A DNA stretch of 64,000 bases from Clostridium estertheticum. Its GTDB lineage: Bacteria; Bacillota; Clostridia; Clostridiales; Clostridiaceae. Under the pieces are notes generated by a model. It was not told where the DNA came from. It searched no databases and saw only the letters and a program-made list of their open reading frames with translations. Positions 53,927 to 63,296 of this stretch are shown piece by piece. The translations under genes were made by a program, and so were the position numbers. The stretch is from NCBI RefSeq assembly GCF_011065935.2, contig NZ_JAAMNH020000001.1:3679001-3743000 (forward strand), in the 5' to 3' direction. Each line of letters starts with the position of its first letter. Positions within the stretch are counted from its first letter, which is position 1.

Positions 53927-56419
53927 TTAACTAATAACATTAACAAGGCACATGAAAATAAATATACACTGTAATACTAAATTAATAAGTAACAAACTAT
54001 GTGAAATTTTATTTTTTGAAAAATGCTTTTCATATATTAGTGTTAAAGCGAATAGGTTTTGGTATAAAATAAAAATAACAAAGCCAATATGTTCTGTGCT
54101 ACCAATAGCAACTTCACCTATCAAACCCGAAATTATAAAATATATTATGCTAGTTATAAAGGAATTCCTTATAGAAACTCTTTTTACATGCTTATAATTA
54201 ATAATTTTCATAACCTTATCACTATTCCTATTTTGCAATAGAATTGACACCCCAGAGCAAGGTATAATTATAAAGTTCAAATATAAGAGATCAATAAGTG
54301 TAAACGGCATTTTCTCCCTAGTAATTAAGCTCACTAATATTATAAGAATTTCACTGAGCCCTACTGAACTAATAAATAGACCTAATTCACTTATATAGTT
54401 AATAATCTTTTTACTATGGTGAACTAAATTTATTATTTCACTGAAATCATTTTCTTGTAAAAATAAGCTTGATAGTTTTCGCACTACTGTGCTACATTCA
54501 CTTCCTGTGGAAATTGAAATACGGGAATTATTAAGGTATTCCAAATCGGTTAGTCTATCCCCTACTGAAGCTATAGAATGCCCTTTATGATTTAAGGAAT
54601 TCACAATTTCACTTTTATGTTTAGAAGAAATTTTAGAGAAAATGCTAACAGCCTCAATGTTTTTTTCAAATTCTTCTTTGTCCATATAATCTATTTCTAT
54701 ACCTGATAAAATTTCTTCTGTTTTGTGGGTAAGTCTTATTTGTTTTCCAAAAGCTAAACAAGCAAGCTTATTATCTTCTTCATCTATAATAAGCCTAATG
54801 TTTGCGTCCTCGCATTTCTCTATTGCAGCATAGGAATTATTTTTTATAGGATTCTCAAAGCCCATTAGACCTACAAAAACTAAATTACTTTCAATATTTT
54901 CATCAATGCTAGGTTCATAATTGAAATTTCTATATCCGAAAGCTATAACATTATACGCACTATTAGACATGCCTATATGAACACTTATAATAGTTTTAAG
55001 ATCAGTTTCTTTAATTTCTTTTTCTACCCCATTAATTAAAATATGGGTACATTTATTTAATATGCTATCAAGACTCCCCGATACATTTGCTCTATACCTG
55101 TCCTCAATCTTATTTACAACAGTTTTTATCAACCTGTCAGAATCGTAGGGTATCTTAAAGATTCTTTTTTGCTCCATTTCTAACTTACTTTTTTCCGGGA
55201 ATTTTTCATTAAAAAATTCAAGAATTGCATATTCTGCTAAGTTCTCAATAGAATTATCATTTCCCATATAGGCCTTTCCCTCAATACAAGTTTTAGCATC
55301 ATTACAAAGCAATGCTATACTGGTTATTCTCTCCATAGTATCTTCCATAGCAATACCTTGTTTTTGCACATCAATAAGCATATTGTCACAGTACACTTGT
55401 TTAAAAATAAATATATTCTCAGAAATACACCCAATCTTCTTTGTAAATATTGTAGTAATGTTTGCAAGAAAGTATATAGCAGAAATATTCTTTATGAATA
55501 TATTCTTCTTCTTAAATCCATTAAATATAATATTAAAAAATAAAAATAATATTATAATATAAATTGGCGAATAAAATGTCATAAAAACATATATAAGAGT
55601 ATTTATAATATCATAGACTAAAAATTTATTATATAGGGTAAAAAGCAAGGTAATTGCACCCGCTACAATAGTAACTTTCGCTGCATTATTTGCAATTTTA
55701 TTTAAGCTTTTAGTAAAAACCCTATTATCCTTTTTATATTCCAATAATGCACTTGCAATTTTACCAATTTGCGTGTTCATTCCTGTAGCAATAACTATAC
55801 CTAGTCCAAATCCCCCAGTAACAATAGAAGATTTAAATACCATATTCTTTATTTGAGAAAGATTTATTACCCCTCCCTCTATTTTCATAGAGTACTTTTC
55901 CACTTCATATTTTTCACCGGTTACAGCAACTTCCTTTACCTTAAGATCTTCACATTCTGTTATTCTAATATCAGCTGGTACATAGCTACCATTTTCTAAA
56001 AAAACCATATCTCCAACTACTATTTCTTCACAAGCTATTTTACATCTCTTTCCATTTCGTAATACATATGAAAAAGCTGTATTTAAATTATCAATTGCCA
56101 TTAAGCTTTTTTCTTCACTATAGTCTCCATTAATTAAATATACAACACTAATTATCATGATTAAAATTACAATGCATGCTATAATAGGTAACTTGTTATA
56201 AAATAACATAGCTATAAAAATGAATGATACAACCATCCATAATTGTCTTATTTCTTCAATAATCAAAGTTAAAAGGCTTTCAATTTCAGGCTTTAATATA
56301 AGGTTTTCGCCATGTTTTTCCCTCATATATACAATCTTATTTTCAGTTAGACCCAAATCAATGTCTGAATCTAAAATTTTCACTACCTTCGTCATTGTTT
56401 TTCCATACCATTGTTTCAT
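53927..56419 (-). CDS. P-type ATPase homologue lacking catalytic residues
   Basis: About 830 residues with the layout of a type II cation ATPase: actuator domain, six or more membrane helices, and a large cytosolic region. Key motifs are degraded. Where DKTGTLT should follow the fourth helix the sequence is TKKIGCIS (326-333), with Lys327 in place of the phosphorylated Asp; the proline motif is SPIY at 284 instead of PEGL; TGES is TGEK (167); KGAPE is SGSLD; TGD is DEED (546); GDGxND is GDRLTD (620). The overall fold and length stay intact, and the frame is open throughout, so it is likely a pseudoenzyme with another role rather than a recent pseudogene. The upstream ATG at 56443 lacks a ribosome binding site. 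Confidence 0.8.
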   Translation of the reverse strand: MKQWYGKTMTKVVKILDSDIDLGLTENKIVYMREKHGENLILKPEIESLLTLIIEEIRQLWMVVSFIFIAMLFYNKLPIIACIVILIMIISVVYLINGDYSEEKSLMAIDNLNTAFSYVLRNGKRCKIACEEIVVGDMVFLENGSYVPADIRITECEDLKVKEVAVTGEKYEVEKYSMKIEGGVINLSQIKNMVFKSSIVTGGFGLGIVIATGMNTQIGKIASALLEYKKDNRVFTKSLNKIANNAAKVTIVAGAITLLFTLYNKFLVYDIINTLIYVFMTFYSPIYIIILFLFFNIIFNGFKKKNIFIKNISAIYFLANITTIFTKKIGCISENIFIFKQVYCDNMLIDVQKQGIAMEDTMERITSIALLCNDAKTCIEGKAYMGNDNSIENLAEYAILEFFNEKFPEKSKLEMEQKRIFKIPYDSDRLIKTVVNKIEDRYRANVSGSLDSILNKCTHILINGVEKEIKETDLKTIISVHIGMSNSAYNVIAFGYRNFNYEPSIDENIESNLVFVGLMGFENPIKNNSYAAIEKCEDANIRLIIDEEDNKLACLAFGKQIRLTHKTEEILSGIEIDYMDKEEFEKNIEAVSIFSKISSKHKSEIVNSLNHKGHSIASVGDRLTDLEYLNNSRISISTGSECSTVVRKLSSLFLQENDFSEIINLVHHSKKIINYISELGLFISSVGLSEILIILVSLITREKMPFTLIDLLYLNFIIIPCSGVSILLQNRNSDKVMKIINYKHVKRVSIRNSFITSIIYFIISGLIGEVAIGSTEHIGFVIFILYQNLFALTLIYEKHFSKNKISHSLLLINLVLQCIFIFMCLVNVIS

Positions 56420-56477
56420 ATTACCCAACCTATCCTTTAGCATTTTTTATACAATATAATCTTCGTTGAATAAATAG

Positions 56478-56506
56478 GAGACTTTAGCATAAATAGCTAA
56501 AGTCTC
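56478..56506 (-). terminator. Hairpin after the MORN-repeat gene
   Basis: Perfect 11-base arms GAGACTTTAGC / GCTAAAGTCTC with a seven-base loop, 31 bases past the stop. Only a short T-rich tail follows, so strength is uncertain. Confidence 0.65.
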
Positions 56507-56536
56507 ACAATTTTAAAGTACAATATAGCAATTGTC

Positions 56537-57097
56537 TTACCTTATCAATTGGTTATTTTTAGATTGTCCCATTTCCATTTCTCCATCAGCGTATATGTAC
56601 ATTCCGAGGCCGTCTCTTTCATCATTTTGCCACTGACCTATATATTTATCTCCCTGAGACCAAGTATGGATTCCCTCGCCATGTCTAAGTCCATCTTTCC
56701 AGTCACCTACATAAGTATCTCCATCTGGCCAGCTGCAAATGCCCTGACCACATTTTTCACCATTCTCCCAATCCCCTGTATATTTTTCACCATCTGGCCA
56801 GGTATAAATTCCACTTCCATGTTTTTCATCATTATTCCACTGGCCTACATATTTTTCTCCACATGCCCATGTAAGAGTTCCCTCACCATGCATTTTATTA
56901 TTCTTCCAAAGACCTACATATTTACTTCCATCCGTATAAATAAAAGTCCCTTGGCCATTTTTTACACCATTTTTTCTTTCACCCTCATAGGTTCCTCCGT
57001 GAGTATGTTCCTTTTGTGGAATTATCACATTATCTAACTTAACATTATGCATTGTTATTTTATTCATATTAGCTTTACTTAATTTTATATTTCTCAT
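56537..57097 (-). CDS. MORN-repeat protein
   Basis: About 186 residues. From about residue 35 to 175 it consists of six MORN repeats of about 23 residues (for example YVGQWNNDEKHGSGIYTWPDGEKY), ending with QSKNNQLIR. MORN repeats bind membranes or proteins; no enzyme domain is attached. The upstream ATG at 57151 lacks a ribosome binding site; ATG at 57097 follows AAAGGAG. It precedes the P-type ATPase homologue on the same strand, separated by a hairpin. Confidence 0.85.
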   Translation of the reverse strand: MRNIKLSKANMNKITMHNVKLDNVIIPQKEHTHGGTYEGERKNGVKNGQGTFIYTDGSKYVGLWKNNKMHGEGTLTWACGEKYVGQWNNDEKHGSGIYTWPDGEKYTGDWENGEKCGQGICSWPDGDTYVGDWKDGLRHGEGIHTWSQGDKYIGQWQNDERDGLGMYIYADGEMEMGQSKNNQLIR

Positions 57098-57204
57098 ATG
57101 GTAATCGCTCCTTTTCCCTTGGCATACTTCACTTGTTATTTTATTTGCCATATATATATAATACTATATCATGCTTTCTTGAAAATTATACAATATTTTT
57201 TCGC

Positions 57205-57239
57205 AAAATAAAAACCTGTAGGAATTAATTCCTACAGGT
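57205..57239 (-). terminator. Intrinsic terminator after the zinc-ribbon gene
   Basis: A perfect 26-base palindrome starting ACCTGTAGGAATT, with a T-rich run on the minus strand, 19 bases past the stop. Confidence 0.85.
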
Positions 57240-57257
57240 AATTTTTATTAGATAATA

Positions 57258-57422
57258 TTATCTTTGAAATCCTCTATTGTTTTGTTGTTTTTTAGCTCTT
57301 CTACAATCAGGACATCTTTGTGGTTCATTTTCGAATCCTTTTTCTTTGTAAAATTCCTGTTCACCCTCAGTGAATACGAATTCTTGTGAACAATCTTTGC
57401 ATATTATAGTTTTATCTGCCAT
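57258..57422 (-). CDS. Small zinc-ribbon protein
   Basis: 54 residues, beginning MADKTIICKDCSQEFVF. Two CxxC pairs (CKDC near 8-11 and CPDC near 37-40) form a zinc ribbon, with a basic, glutamine-rich tail (RRAKKQQNNRGFQR). Short proteins of this zinc-ribbon type are common in clostridia and may bind nucleic acid; function is unknown. A GGAGAA site precedes the ATG. Confidence 0.8.
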   Translation of the reverse strand: MADKTIICKDCSQEFVFTEGEQEFYKEKGFENEPQRCPDCRRAKKQQNNRGFQR

Positions 57423-57616
57423 TTAAACATTTCTCCTTTTTAATTATATTAAGATTTAAGAGCTGATTTACTTTATATGCCTAAAAAGGTAATGTTTAAA
57501 TCATATTAAATCTCGGTGTTGTTGATTTTGCAATCTCAACTCATTTAGAATAACATATATATTAGTGGTTTGCAATACTTTTCTTTAAAATACTTGAAAA
57601 AAATACTAACTATTCA

Positions 57617-57796
57617 TTATTTACTAACTCTAGCTAAAGCTAAATTAATGGTTTCTTTAACAAGATCAATGGCTTGTAGTTTGCTATGTCCCTTATGTTT
57701 TATTTCTTCTTCTTCTTTTCTTGCTATTGCCTTAAATGGATATTCTTTTTCATTATTTTCAATAACTTCTATTACATAGCCTCTGTATTCTTCCAT
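57617..57796 (-). CDS. Small protein of unknown function
   Basis: 59 residues: MEEYRGYVIEVIENNEKEY, a predicted strand, and a C-terminal helical half (KLQAIDLVKETINLALARVSK). No family was recognised. AGGTGG directly before the ATG and a coding-like composition support it. It lies between the V-type ATPase operon and the zinc-ribbon gene, all on the minus strand. Confidence 0.55.
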   Translation of the reverse strand: MEEYRGYVIEVIENNEKEYPFKAIARKEEEEIKHKGHSKLQAIDLVKETINLALARVSK

Positions 57797-58005
57797 ATTC
57801 CACCTCTTATTATTTATTTAAAATGTTGTTCTTAATCATATATTTCGCATATATTATTTAAAACTAAACAATAATTCAACTTAAAACTTCAAACATTTTA
57901 GCATAATTTATTATCCATAAATTTTCCTATTATATCCTCCTTTTCTAAATTCATTATAACACATTTTAAATAATTTGAATATTCTTTTATTAAAATTAAC
58001 TTTTG

Positions 58006-58629
58006 CTAATCTTCTTCTTTTCTATGTTTCTTTTTTACTACTTTTAGCCTAAAAAAATCTTCTCTTTCTTTCTCTTCTAAAACTTCTGTAACAAACTTTA
58101 CTATTTCCTCAAATTTAGGAATCTGTATATTTTGAAGTGCATTGGCTCTCTTTTGGGTTTTCTTTACTTCCATTGCTAATCTGTATACGGCATTTTCTAC
58201 TTCTGCAAGCTCGTAAGTTAAATATTTTACATTATTAAATTCTTTCATGGCCTCATCAATGGATGCATTACTTCTGTAAAATCCATATCTTGGTTCTATT
58301 TCTTTTCTCTCGAAAGTAATTTTTGGTACTTCTACTCCCATTACACTTTTAAATAAAATTTCATAATCTTTAGCTTCTTCTACTGACATGGCTATGTCTT
58401 GTATATTTTTTATACCTGAATTTATGTTTGCAGATTCCAATGCCTTATATGCCTTTGAAAAAGTCATATTAACTTGATTTTGAAGTTCATGCGCCTTAGA
58501 AACATAAGACATCATTTCTCTTATTAATACATTTCTTTTTTTATCTAGTAGTTCAAAACCTTTTTCAGAAAAATCTAAGGAACTTTTAGCAGCCATTAAA
58601 GTAGATTTTGTTGGTGCAAAGGTTTCCAT
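58006..58629 (-). CDS. atpD: V-type ATPase subunit D
   Basis: 207 residues, the central rotor stalk. Starts APTKSTLMAAKSSLDFSEKGFELLDKKRNVLI, typical of subunit D, and consists mostly of long helices, ending in a basic tail (KVVKKKHRKEED). The ATG overlaps the end of subunit B by translation coupling (one base between stop and start). Last gene of the operon. Confidence 0.94.
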   Translation of the reverse strand: METFAPTKSTLMAAKSSLDFSEKGFELLDKKRNVLIREMMSYVSKAHELQNQVNMTFSKAYKALESANINSGIKNIQDIAMSVEEAKDYEILFKSVMGVEVPKITFERKEIEPRYGFYRSNASIDEAMKEFNNVKYLTYELAEVENAVYRLAMEVKKTQKRANALQNIQIPKFEEIVKFVTEVLEEKEREDFFRLKVVKKKHRKEED

Positions 58630-58630
58630 A

Positions 58631-60013
58631 TTATTTCACCACTGCTTTATAATACTTTTCTAAAATTTTAGGTGAAACCCTATCCAGCTCACTACTCGGC
58701 AATATACCAAGAATCTCCCAAGCTAAATCTAAAGTTTCTGTCATATCCCTATTTTCATCAAAGTCTTGTTTCAAAAATTTTTCTTCAAAAGCTCTACCAA
58801 ATTCCATATATATCTTATCTGTTTCCGAAAGCTCATCTTCTCCTATAACTTGTGCAAGTGCTATTACATCTTGCACCCTAGAGTATGCTGCAAATATTTG
58901 ATTTGACGCGTCTCCATGATCTTCACGAGTAAAACCTTCTCCAATACCATCTTTCATAAGTCTAGAAAGGGAGGATAAAATGTTTACTGGCGGATATATA
59001 TCTCTTTGTTGAATTCCTCTACCTAAAACAATTTGTCCTTCCGTTATGAACCCGGTAAGGTCTGGTACTGGATGCGTTATATCATCGTTTGGCATAGTGA
59101 GTATTGGTATTTGTGTTATACTTCCCTTTTTCCCTTTCATCATACCAGCTCTTTCATATAGGGACGCTAAGTCAGAATATAAATATCCTGGATAGCCCTT
59201 TCTACTAGGAACTTCTTCTTTTAAGGAAGATAGCTCTCTTAGTGCTTCACAATAGTTAGTCATATCTGTAAGTATTACAAGTACATGCATATCTTCTTCA
59301 AAAGCTAAGTATTCTGCAACAGTCAAAGCACATCTTGGAGCTATTATTCTCTCAACTATGGGATCATCTGCTAAATTTGTAAACATAACCACCTTTTCTA
59401 AGACTCCTGCTTCTTCAAAGCTTTTCTTAAAATAATTAGCGTCATCATACTTTATGCCCATAGCTCCAAATACTATACAAAAATTTTCATCTTCCTCGCT
59501 AGAAACTTTTGCTTGCCTTACGATTTGTGCAGCTAGCTCGTTATGAGCCATACCATTCCCAGAAAATATAGGAAGCTTTTGCCCCCTTATTAAAGTAGCA
59601 AGGCAGTCTATGGAGGATATTCCTGTTTGTATATAGTCTCTAGGGTATCTTCTAGCCACAGGGTTCATTGGCCTTCCATTTACGTCATATTTTTGTGAAG
59701 AATAAACTTCTCCCCCATTATCTCTTGGATCACCTATGCCGTTAAATTCTCTCCCTAATATATCCTTTGTAATAGCTATTTTAAAGGATTCCCCTTTAAA
59801 ATGCACTGATGTATTTTCTACTGACATTCCAGTTGTTGTTTCAAAAACTTGTACTATAGCCTTATCTTTATAGATTTGAACAACCTTCCCCTTTTTTTTA
59901 TATTTTTCATCCACCAATATTTCAACGATTTCATCATAGGCTACATTTTCTACATTAGAAAGTATAATTAAAGGTCCTTGCACTTTATTTAACATTAAGT
60001 ATTCTTTTTTCAT
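58631..60013 (-). CDS. atpB: V-type ATPase subunit B
   Basis: 460 residues, the non-catalytic nucleotide-binding-like subunit. GRPMNPVARRYPRDYIQTGISSIDCLATLIRGQKLPIFSGNGMAHNELAAQI shows the degenerate P-loop; MTNYCEALRELS and QIPILTMPNDDITHPVPDLTG are typical. AAGGAGG is six bases before the ATG. Confidence 0.96.
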   Translation of the reverse strand: MKKEYLMLNKVQGPLIILSNVENVAYDEIVEILVDEKYKKKGKVVQIYKDKAIVQVFETTTGMSVENTSVHFKGESFKIAITKDILGREFNGIGDPRDNGGEVYSSQKYDVNGRPMNPVARRYPRDYIQTGISSIDCLATLIRGQKLPIFSGNGMAHNELAAQIVRQAKVSSEEDENFCIVFGAMGIKYDDANYFKKSFEEAGVLEKVVMFTNLADDPIVERIIAPRCALTVAEYLAFEEDMHVLVILTDMTNYCEALRELSSLKEEVPSRKGYPGYLYSDLASLYERAGMMKGKKGSITQIPILTMPNDDITHPVPDLTGFITEGQIVLGRGIQQRDIYPPVNILSSLSRLMKDGIGEGFTREDHGDASNQIFAAYSRVQDVIALAQVIGEDELSETDKIYMEFGRAFEEKFLKQDFDENRDMTETLDLAWEILGILPSSELDRVSPKILEKYYKAVVK

Positions 60014-60057
60014 ATTGCACCTCCTTGCTAGTCTCTGTAGGTATATTAATTATCCAC

Positions 60058-61815
60058 CTATTTATATTTTGCTATAAGTTCCTCAAAATAACTTGATAAT
60101 TCACTTTCTAAATCATCTATAAGTGATGGGTTATCATTTGGTATATTGTATTTCATTTTATAGAGCTTTTCCATTAATTCCTTATTCATTATAACGGATA
60201 TTGGTATGCCAACTTTTACTGCCTTACCTCCATTATCATAAAAGGATTCTATAGCTTTAAGCATCTTATATTGTTTGGCTAATGGTACAAAAGTATCTAC
60301 AGGATTATAAGCATTTTGCTGGAGGAATGCGATTTTAAGACATTTAGCTACTTCAATAATAAGCCTTTGTGCGTCCGGAAGCACATCTTCACCTACTAGT
60401 TTAACTATTTCCAGAAGCTTATTTTCTTCATATAAAAGCTTAAGCATCTTTGCCCTTAAATCCATTACGTCGCTCGCCACATTTTCCTCATACCAATCCT
60501 TTAGAAGTGTAGTGTATCCGCTATAACTAGATAGCCAATTTATTGCAGGATAGTGTCTTGCATAAGCTAGTTTTTTATCAAGGCCTAAAAAAGCTGAAAC
60601 AAACCTTTTAGTATTTTGAGTTACAGGTTCCGAGAAGTCCCCCCCAGCAGGCGAAACTGCGCCAATTACAGTTACAGAACCCTCGCTGCCGTTTAAGTTT
60701 TCTACGTAGCCTGCTCTTTCATAAAACTCTGCTATTCTTGATGGTAGATAAGCTGGATACCCTTCTTCAGCAGGCATCTCTTCAAGTCTTCCTGATATTT
60801 CTCTTAGTGCTTCTGCCCATCTTGAAGTTGAGTCTGCCATTATAGCAACGTGATAACCCATATCTCTAAAATATTCTGCTATAGTTATACCTGTATAAAT
60901 ACTTGCTTCTCTTGCAGCTACGGGCATATTTGATGTATTTGCTATTAGCACAGTCCTATTCATAAGAGGCAAATTTGTTCTAGGGTCTATAAGTTTTGGA
61001 AAGTCTTCTAGAACTTCTGTCATTTCATTTCCTCTTTCTCCACAACCAATATATACTATAATATCCGCATCAGACCATTTAGCAAGCTGGTGCTGAGTTA
61101 TAGTCTTTCCGGTACCAAATCCACCAGGAATGGCACAAGTACCGCCTTTTGCCAGTGGAAAGAATATATCTATAATTCTTTGTCCCGTGATAAGAGGTTT
61201 AAAAATAGTTTTTTTATCTTTTACTGGTCTTGGATTTCTTACAGGCCAATATTGATAAAGCTTAAGTTCATAAATCTTTTCGTCTTGTTTTAATTTAACA
61301 ACCGTGGTTTCTATATTATAGTTACCATTTTCATTTACCTCAATTACAGTTCCAAACACCCCTGGTGGAACCAATATTTTATGCATTATTGATTCAGTTT
61401 CTTGAACATTTGCATATATATATCCTTCTTTTAATTCATCACCTAGTTTAACTGTAATTTCTACATACCAAAGTTTTTCTTCATCAAGAGAAATTAATCC
61501 TATACCCTCAGGTAAAAAGCCATGAGACATTTCATTTATTTTTTCAAGTGGCCTCTCAATTCCATCAAATATGTTTCCAAGTATTCCTGGTCCCAGTTTA
61601 AGAGAAAGAGGACTTCCAGTAGAAATTACAGGTTCACCTATTTTAAGTCCACTAGTTTCTTCATAAACTTGAATAGTTGCAAAATCTTCTTCCAATATTA
61701 TGATTTCACCGATGAGCTTTTTAAAACCAACCATAACCATTTCTCTCATTTTAAAGCCCTTCATGTGCTCAGCTTTTATAACTGGACCATTTACTCCCAT
61801 TATATTTCCTTCCAT
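60058..61815 (-). CDS. atpA: V-type ATPase catalytic subunit A
   Basis: 585 residues. P-loop GGFGTGKTITQHQLAKW with upstream FPLAKGGTCAIPG, then CGERGNEMTEVL and MADSTSRWAEALREISGRLEEMPAEEGYPAYL, the hallmarks of catalytic A. Couples ATP hydrolysis or synthesis to H+ or Na+ flow. GGGGGAAAGAC precedes the ATG. Confidence 0.97.
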   Translation of the reverse strand: MEGNIMGVNGPVIKAEHMKGFKMREMVMVGFKKLIGEIIILEEDFATIQVYEETSGLKIGEPVISTGSPLSLKLGPGILGNIFDGIERPLEKINEMSHGFLPEGIGLISLDEEKLWYVEITVKLGDELKEGYIYANVQETESIMHKILVPPGVFGTVIEVNENGNYNIETTVVKLKQDEKIYELKLYQYWPVRNPRPVKDKKTIFKPLITGQRIIDIFFPLAKGGTCAIPGGFGTGKTITQHQLAKWSDADIIVYIGCGERGNEMTEVLEDFPKLIDPRTNLPLMNRTVLIANTSNMPVAAREASIYTGITIAEYFRDMGYHVAIMADSTSRWAEALREISGRLEEMPAEEGYPAYLPSRIAEFYERAGYVENLNGSEGSVTVIGAVSPAGGDFSEPVTQNTKRFVSAFLGLDKKLAYARHYPAINWLSSYSGYTTLLKDWYEENVASDVMDLRAKMLKLLYEENKLLEIVKLVGEDVLPDAQRLIIEVAKCLKIAFLQQNAYNPVDTFVPLAKQYKMLKAIESFYDNGGKAVKVGIPISVIMNKELMEKLYKMKYNIPNDNPSLIDDLESELSSYFEELIAKYK

Positions 61816-61860
61816 GTCTTTCCCCCATTCATAAATCAGTGGACAGATGCGAAATCTAGC

Positions 61861-62478
61861 TTACTCTATGGCTAGCATTTCCATAACTCTAACACCAATT
61901 AGTTCTTTGCTTTCTTCTAATTTGGAATATAGACTATTATCTATTTTAAATTTTCCTTCAATATCTTTTATTATTATGCCCCCTATAAAGTCTCCCTCTG
62001 AAATCTTTATTTCTGCATTTCGATCACTGTAATCTCTCTGCACGATTCCAATTTCACTTTGAAATTTTTCATAATCTTTTTTTAAAACTATAATATAATA
62101 GTTCCCTTTGTCTATTTCCTTTAAAGTCTTTTCTAATATACTTAGAAAATAAGGCTTATATTCCGTTAAAGACACAAATTCTACAAGCTTTTGTTTCAGA
62201 TTTTCTAAAGCCTGATTAATCAGTTTTTCCTTGAGAGATAACACTTCTCTCTGCTTAGTAAGTCTTTCTTTTGCCACTATCGAATTTGCTTTAATATTAG
62301 ATTTTTTTGTCACTTCCTTTTGAAGGCACTGCCTAAGCTCATCTATCTTTGCTTTTTCCATATTTATTCTTTTTTCAGCTTCTATACTGAAGACTTCTAA
62401 TCTTCCCTCTTTTTCTTCATTTACCTTGTCATATATCATCTTAGAAAACAAACTTACCTTATCTTCAATGGTGGTCAT
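61861..62478 (-). CDS. atpE: V-type ATPase subunit E
   Basis: About 205 residues, peripheral stalk. The N-terminal two thirds form a charged coiled coil (EKRINMEKAKIDELRQCLQKEV) and the C-terminal part (EIKISEGDFIGGIIIKDIEGKFKIDNSLYSKLE) is the stator-binding domain. ATG at 62478 after AGGAGG is preferred over an upstream TTG. Confidence 0.9.
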   Translation of the reverse strand: MTTIEDKVSLFSKMIYDKVNEEKEGRLEVFSIEAEKRINMEKAKIDELRQCLQKEVTKKSNIKANSIVAKERLTKQREVLSLKEKLINQALENLKQKLVEFVSLTEYKPYFLSILEKTLKEIDKGNYYIIVLKKDYEKFQSEIGIVQRDYSDRNAEIKISEGDFIGGIIIKDIEGKFKIDNSLYSKLEESKELIGVRVMEMLAIE

Positions 62479-62510
62479 AACCAACCCTCCTGCAAATTCT
62501 AATGCTCTTA

Positions 62511-62819
62511 TTATAACTTAAGGCCTATAGCCTCTTTAACATATCTTAAAATAGCGTCACTACTCTTGCTCCAACCATGCCTGTCCGGAATTTCTACCAA
62601 AAGTAGTCTTTGCTTGGACAACTTTATTTTTCTTACTTCATCGGGTATTTTCGCTGCAATTTTCTCTGTTACTATTATTATTCCTATTGCCTTATCTTTC
62701 TTTAATTCTTCAATTTTTTTTACGATTTCCTCTTTTTCATGAAGAACAATGCCTTCTAGTCCTGCCATTTGCATACCTACAAATGTATCTACATTATCAC
62801 TTATTAGATAACTTCTCAT
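62511..62819 (-). CDS. atpF: V-type ATPase subunit F
   Basis: 102 residues, the small rotor-associated subunit. YLISDNVDTFVGMQMAGLEGIVLH, IGIIIVTEKIAAKIPDEV and LVEIPDRHG follow the subunit F pattern. AGGAGAGCGGGTT precedes the ATG. It lies directly after subunit K and before E. Confidence 0.92.
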   Translation of the reverse strand: MRSYLISDNVDTFVGMQMAGLEGIVLHEKEEIVKKIEELKKDKAIGIIIVTEKIAAKIPDEVRKIKLSKQRLLLVEIPDRHGWSKSSDAILRYVKEAIGLKL

Positions 62820-62836
62820 AACCCGCTCTCCTAAAA

Positions 62837-63262
62837 TTACAATTTCGCAAGTATCATTATAGATACAATAAGTCCATATATAGCAATACCTTCTCCAAGA
62901 CCTACAAAAATAAGAGTTTTCCCCAGTATCTTAGGATCTTCAGATACCGCACCTAAGGCTGAAGAACCAACGGCCCCTACAGCATAACCTGCACCAAGAG
63001 TTGCAAGTCCTGTAGAAAGGGCAGCTGCTAGATATCCAATTCCTGCAGCTGGGTTCACTGCTACTGCTACTGCAGCGTGAGCTACACTTGGAATATTTAC
63101 TATTAAAGCCCCCATAATAACTGGTATAAATACACCTAAATTTATTTTAAGAGCTTTTTTAATTTTTTGTCTACCTAAAACATCTATCTTACTTTGCTCC
63201 ACCACCCCATAAGTAATAGTAGCTATAACAACACAAAATGTTAACATTAATAATATAGTCAT
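62837..63262 (-). CDS. atpK: V-type ATPase proteolipid subunit K
   Basis: 141 residues with a single c-subunit hairpin near residues 74-100 and 115-138, and one ion-binding Glu (E124 in VGLGEGIAIYG). The N-terminal 64 residues add one or two hydrophobic segments and an AHA site at 62-64 that looks like a signal-type cleavage site, so it may be processed. Longer than a plain 80-residue c subunit, shorter than a two-hairpin K. Confidence 0.9.
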   Translation of the reverse strand: MTILLMLTFCVVIATITYGVVEQSKIDVLGRQKIKKALKINLGVFIPVIMGALIVNIPSVAHAAVAVAVNPAAGIGYLAAALSTGLATLGAGYAVGAVGSSALGAVSEDPKILGKTLIFVGLGEGIAIYGLIVSIMILAKL

Positions 63263-63296
63263 AATCGTTATTCCTCCTTATATTTTTTTATATGTG

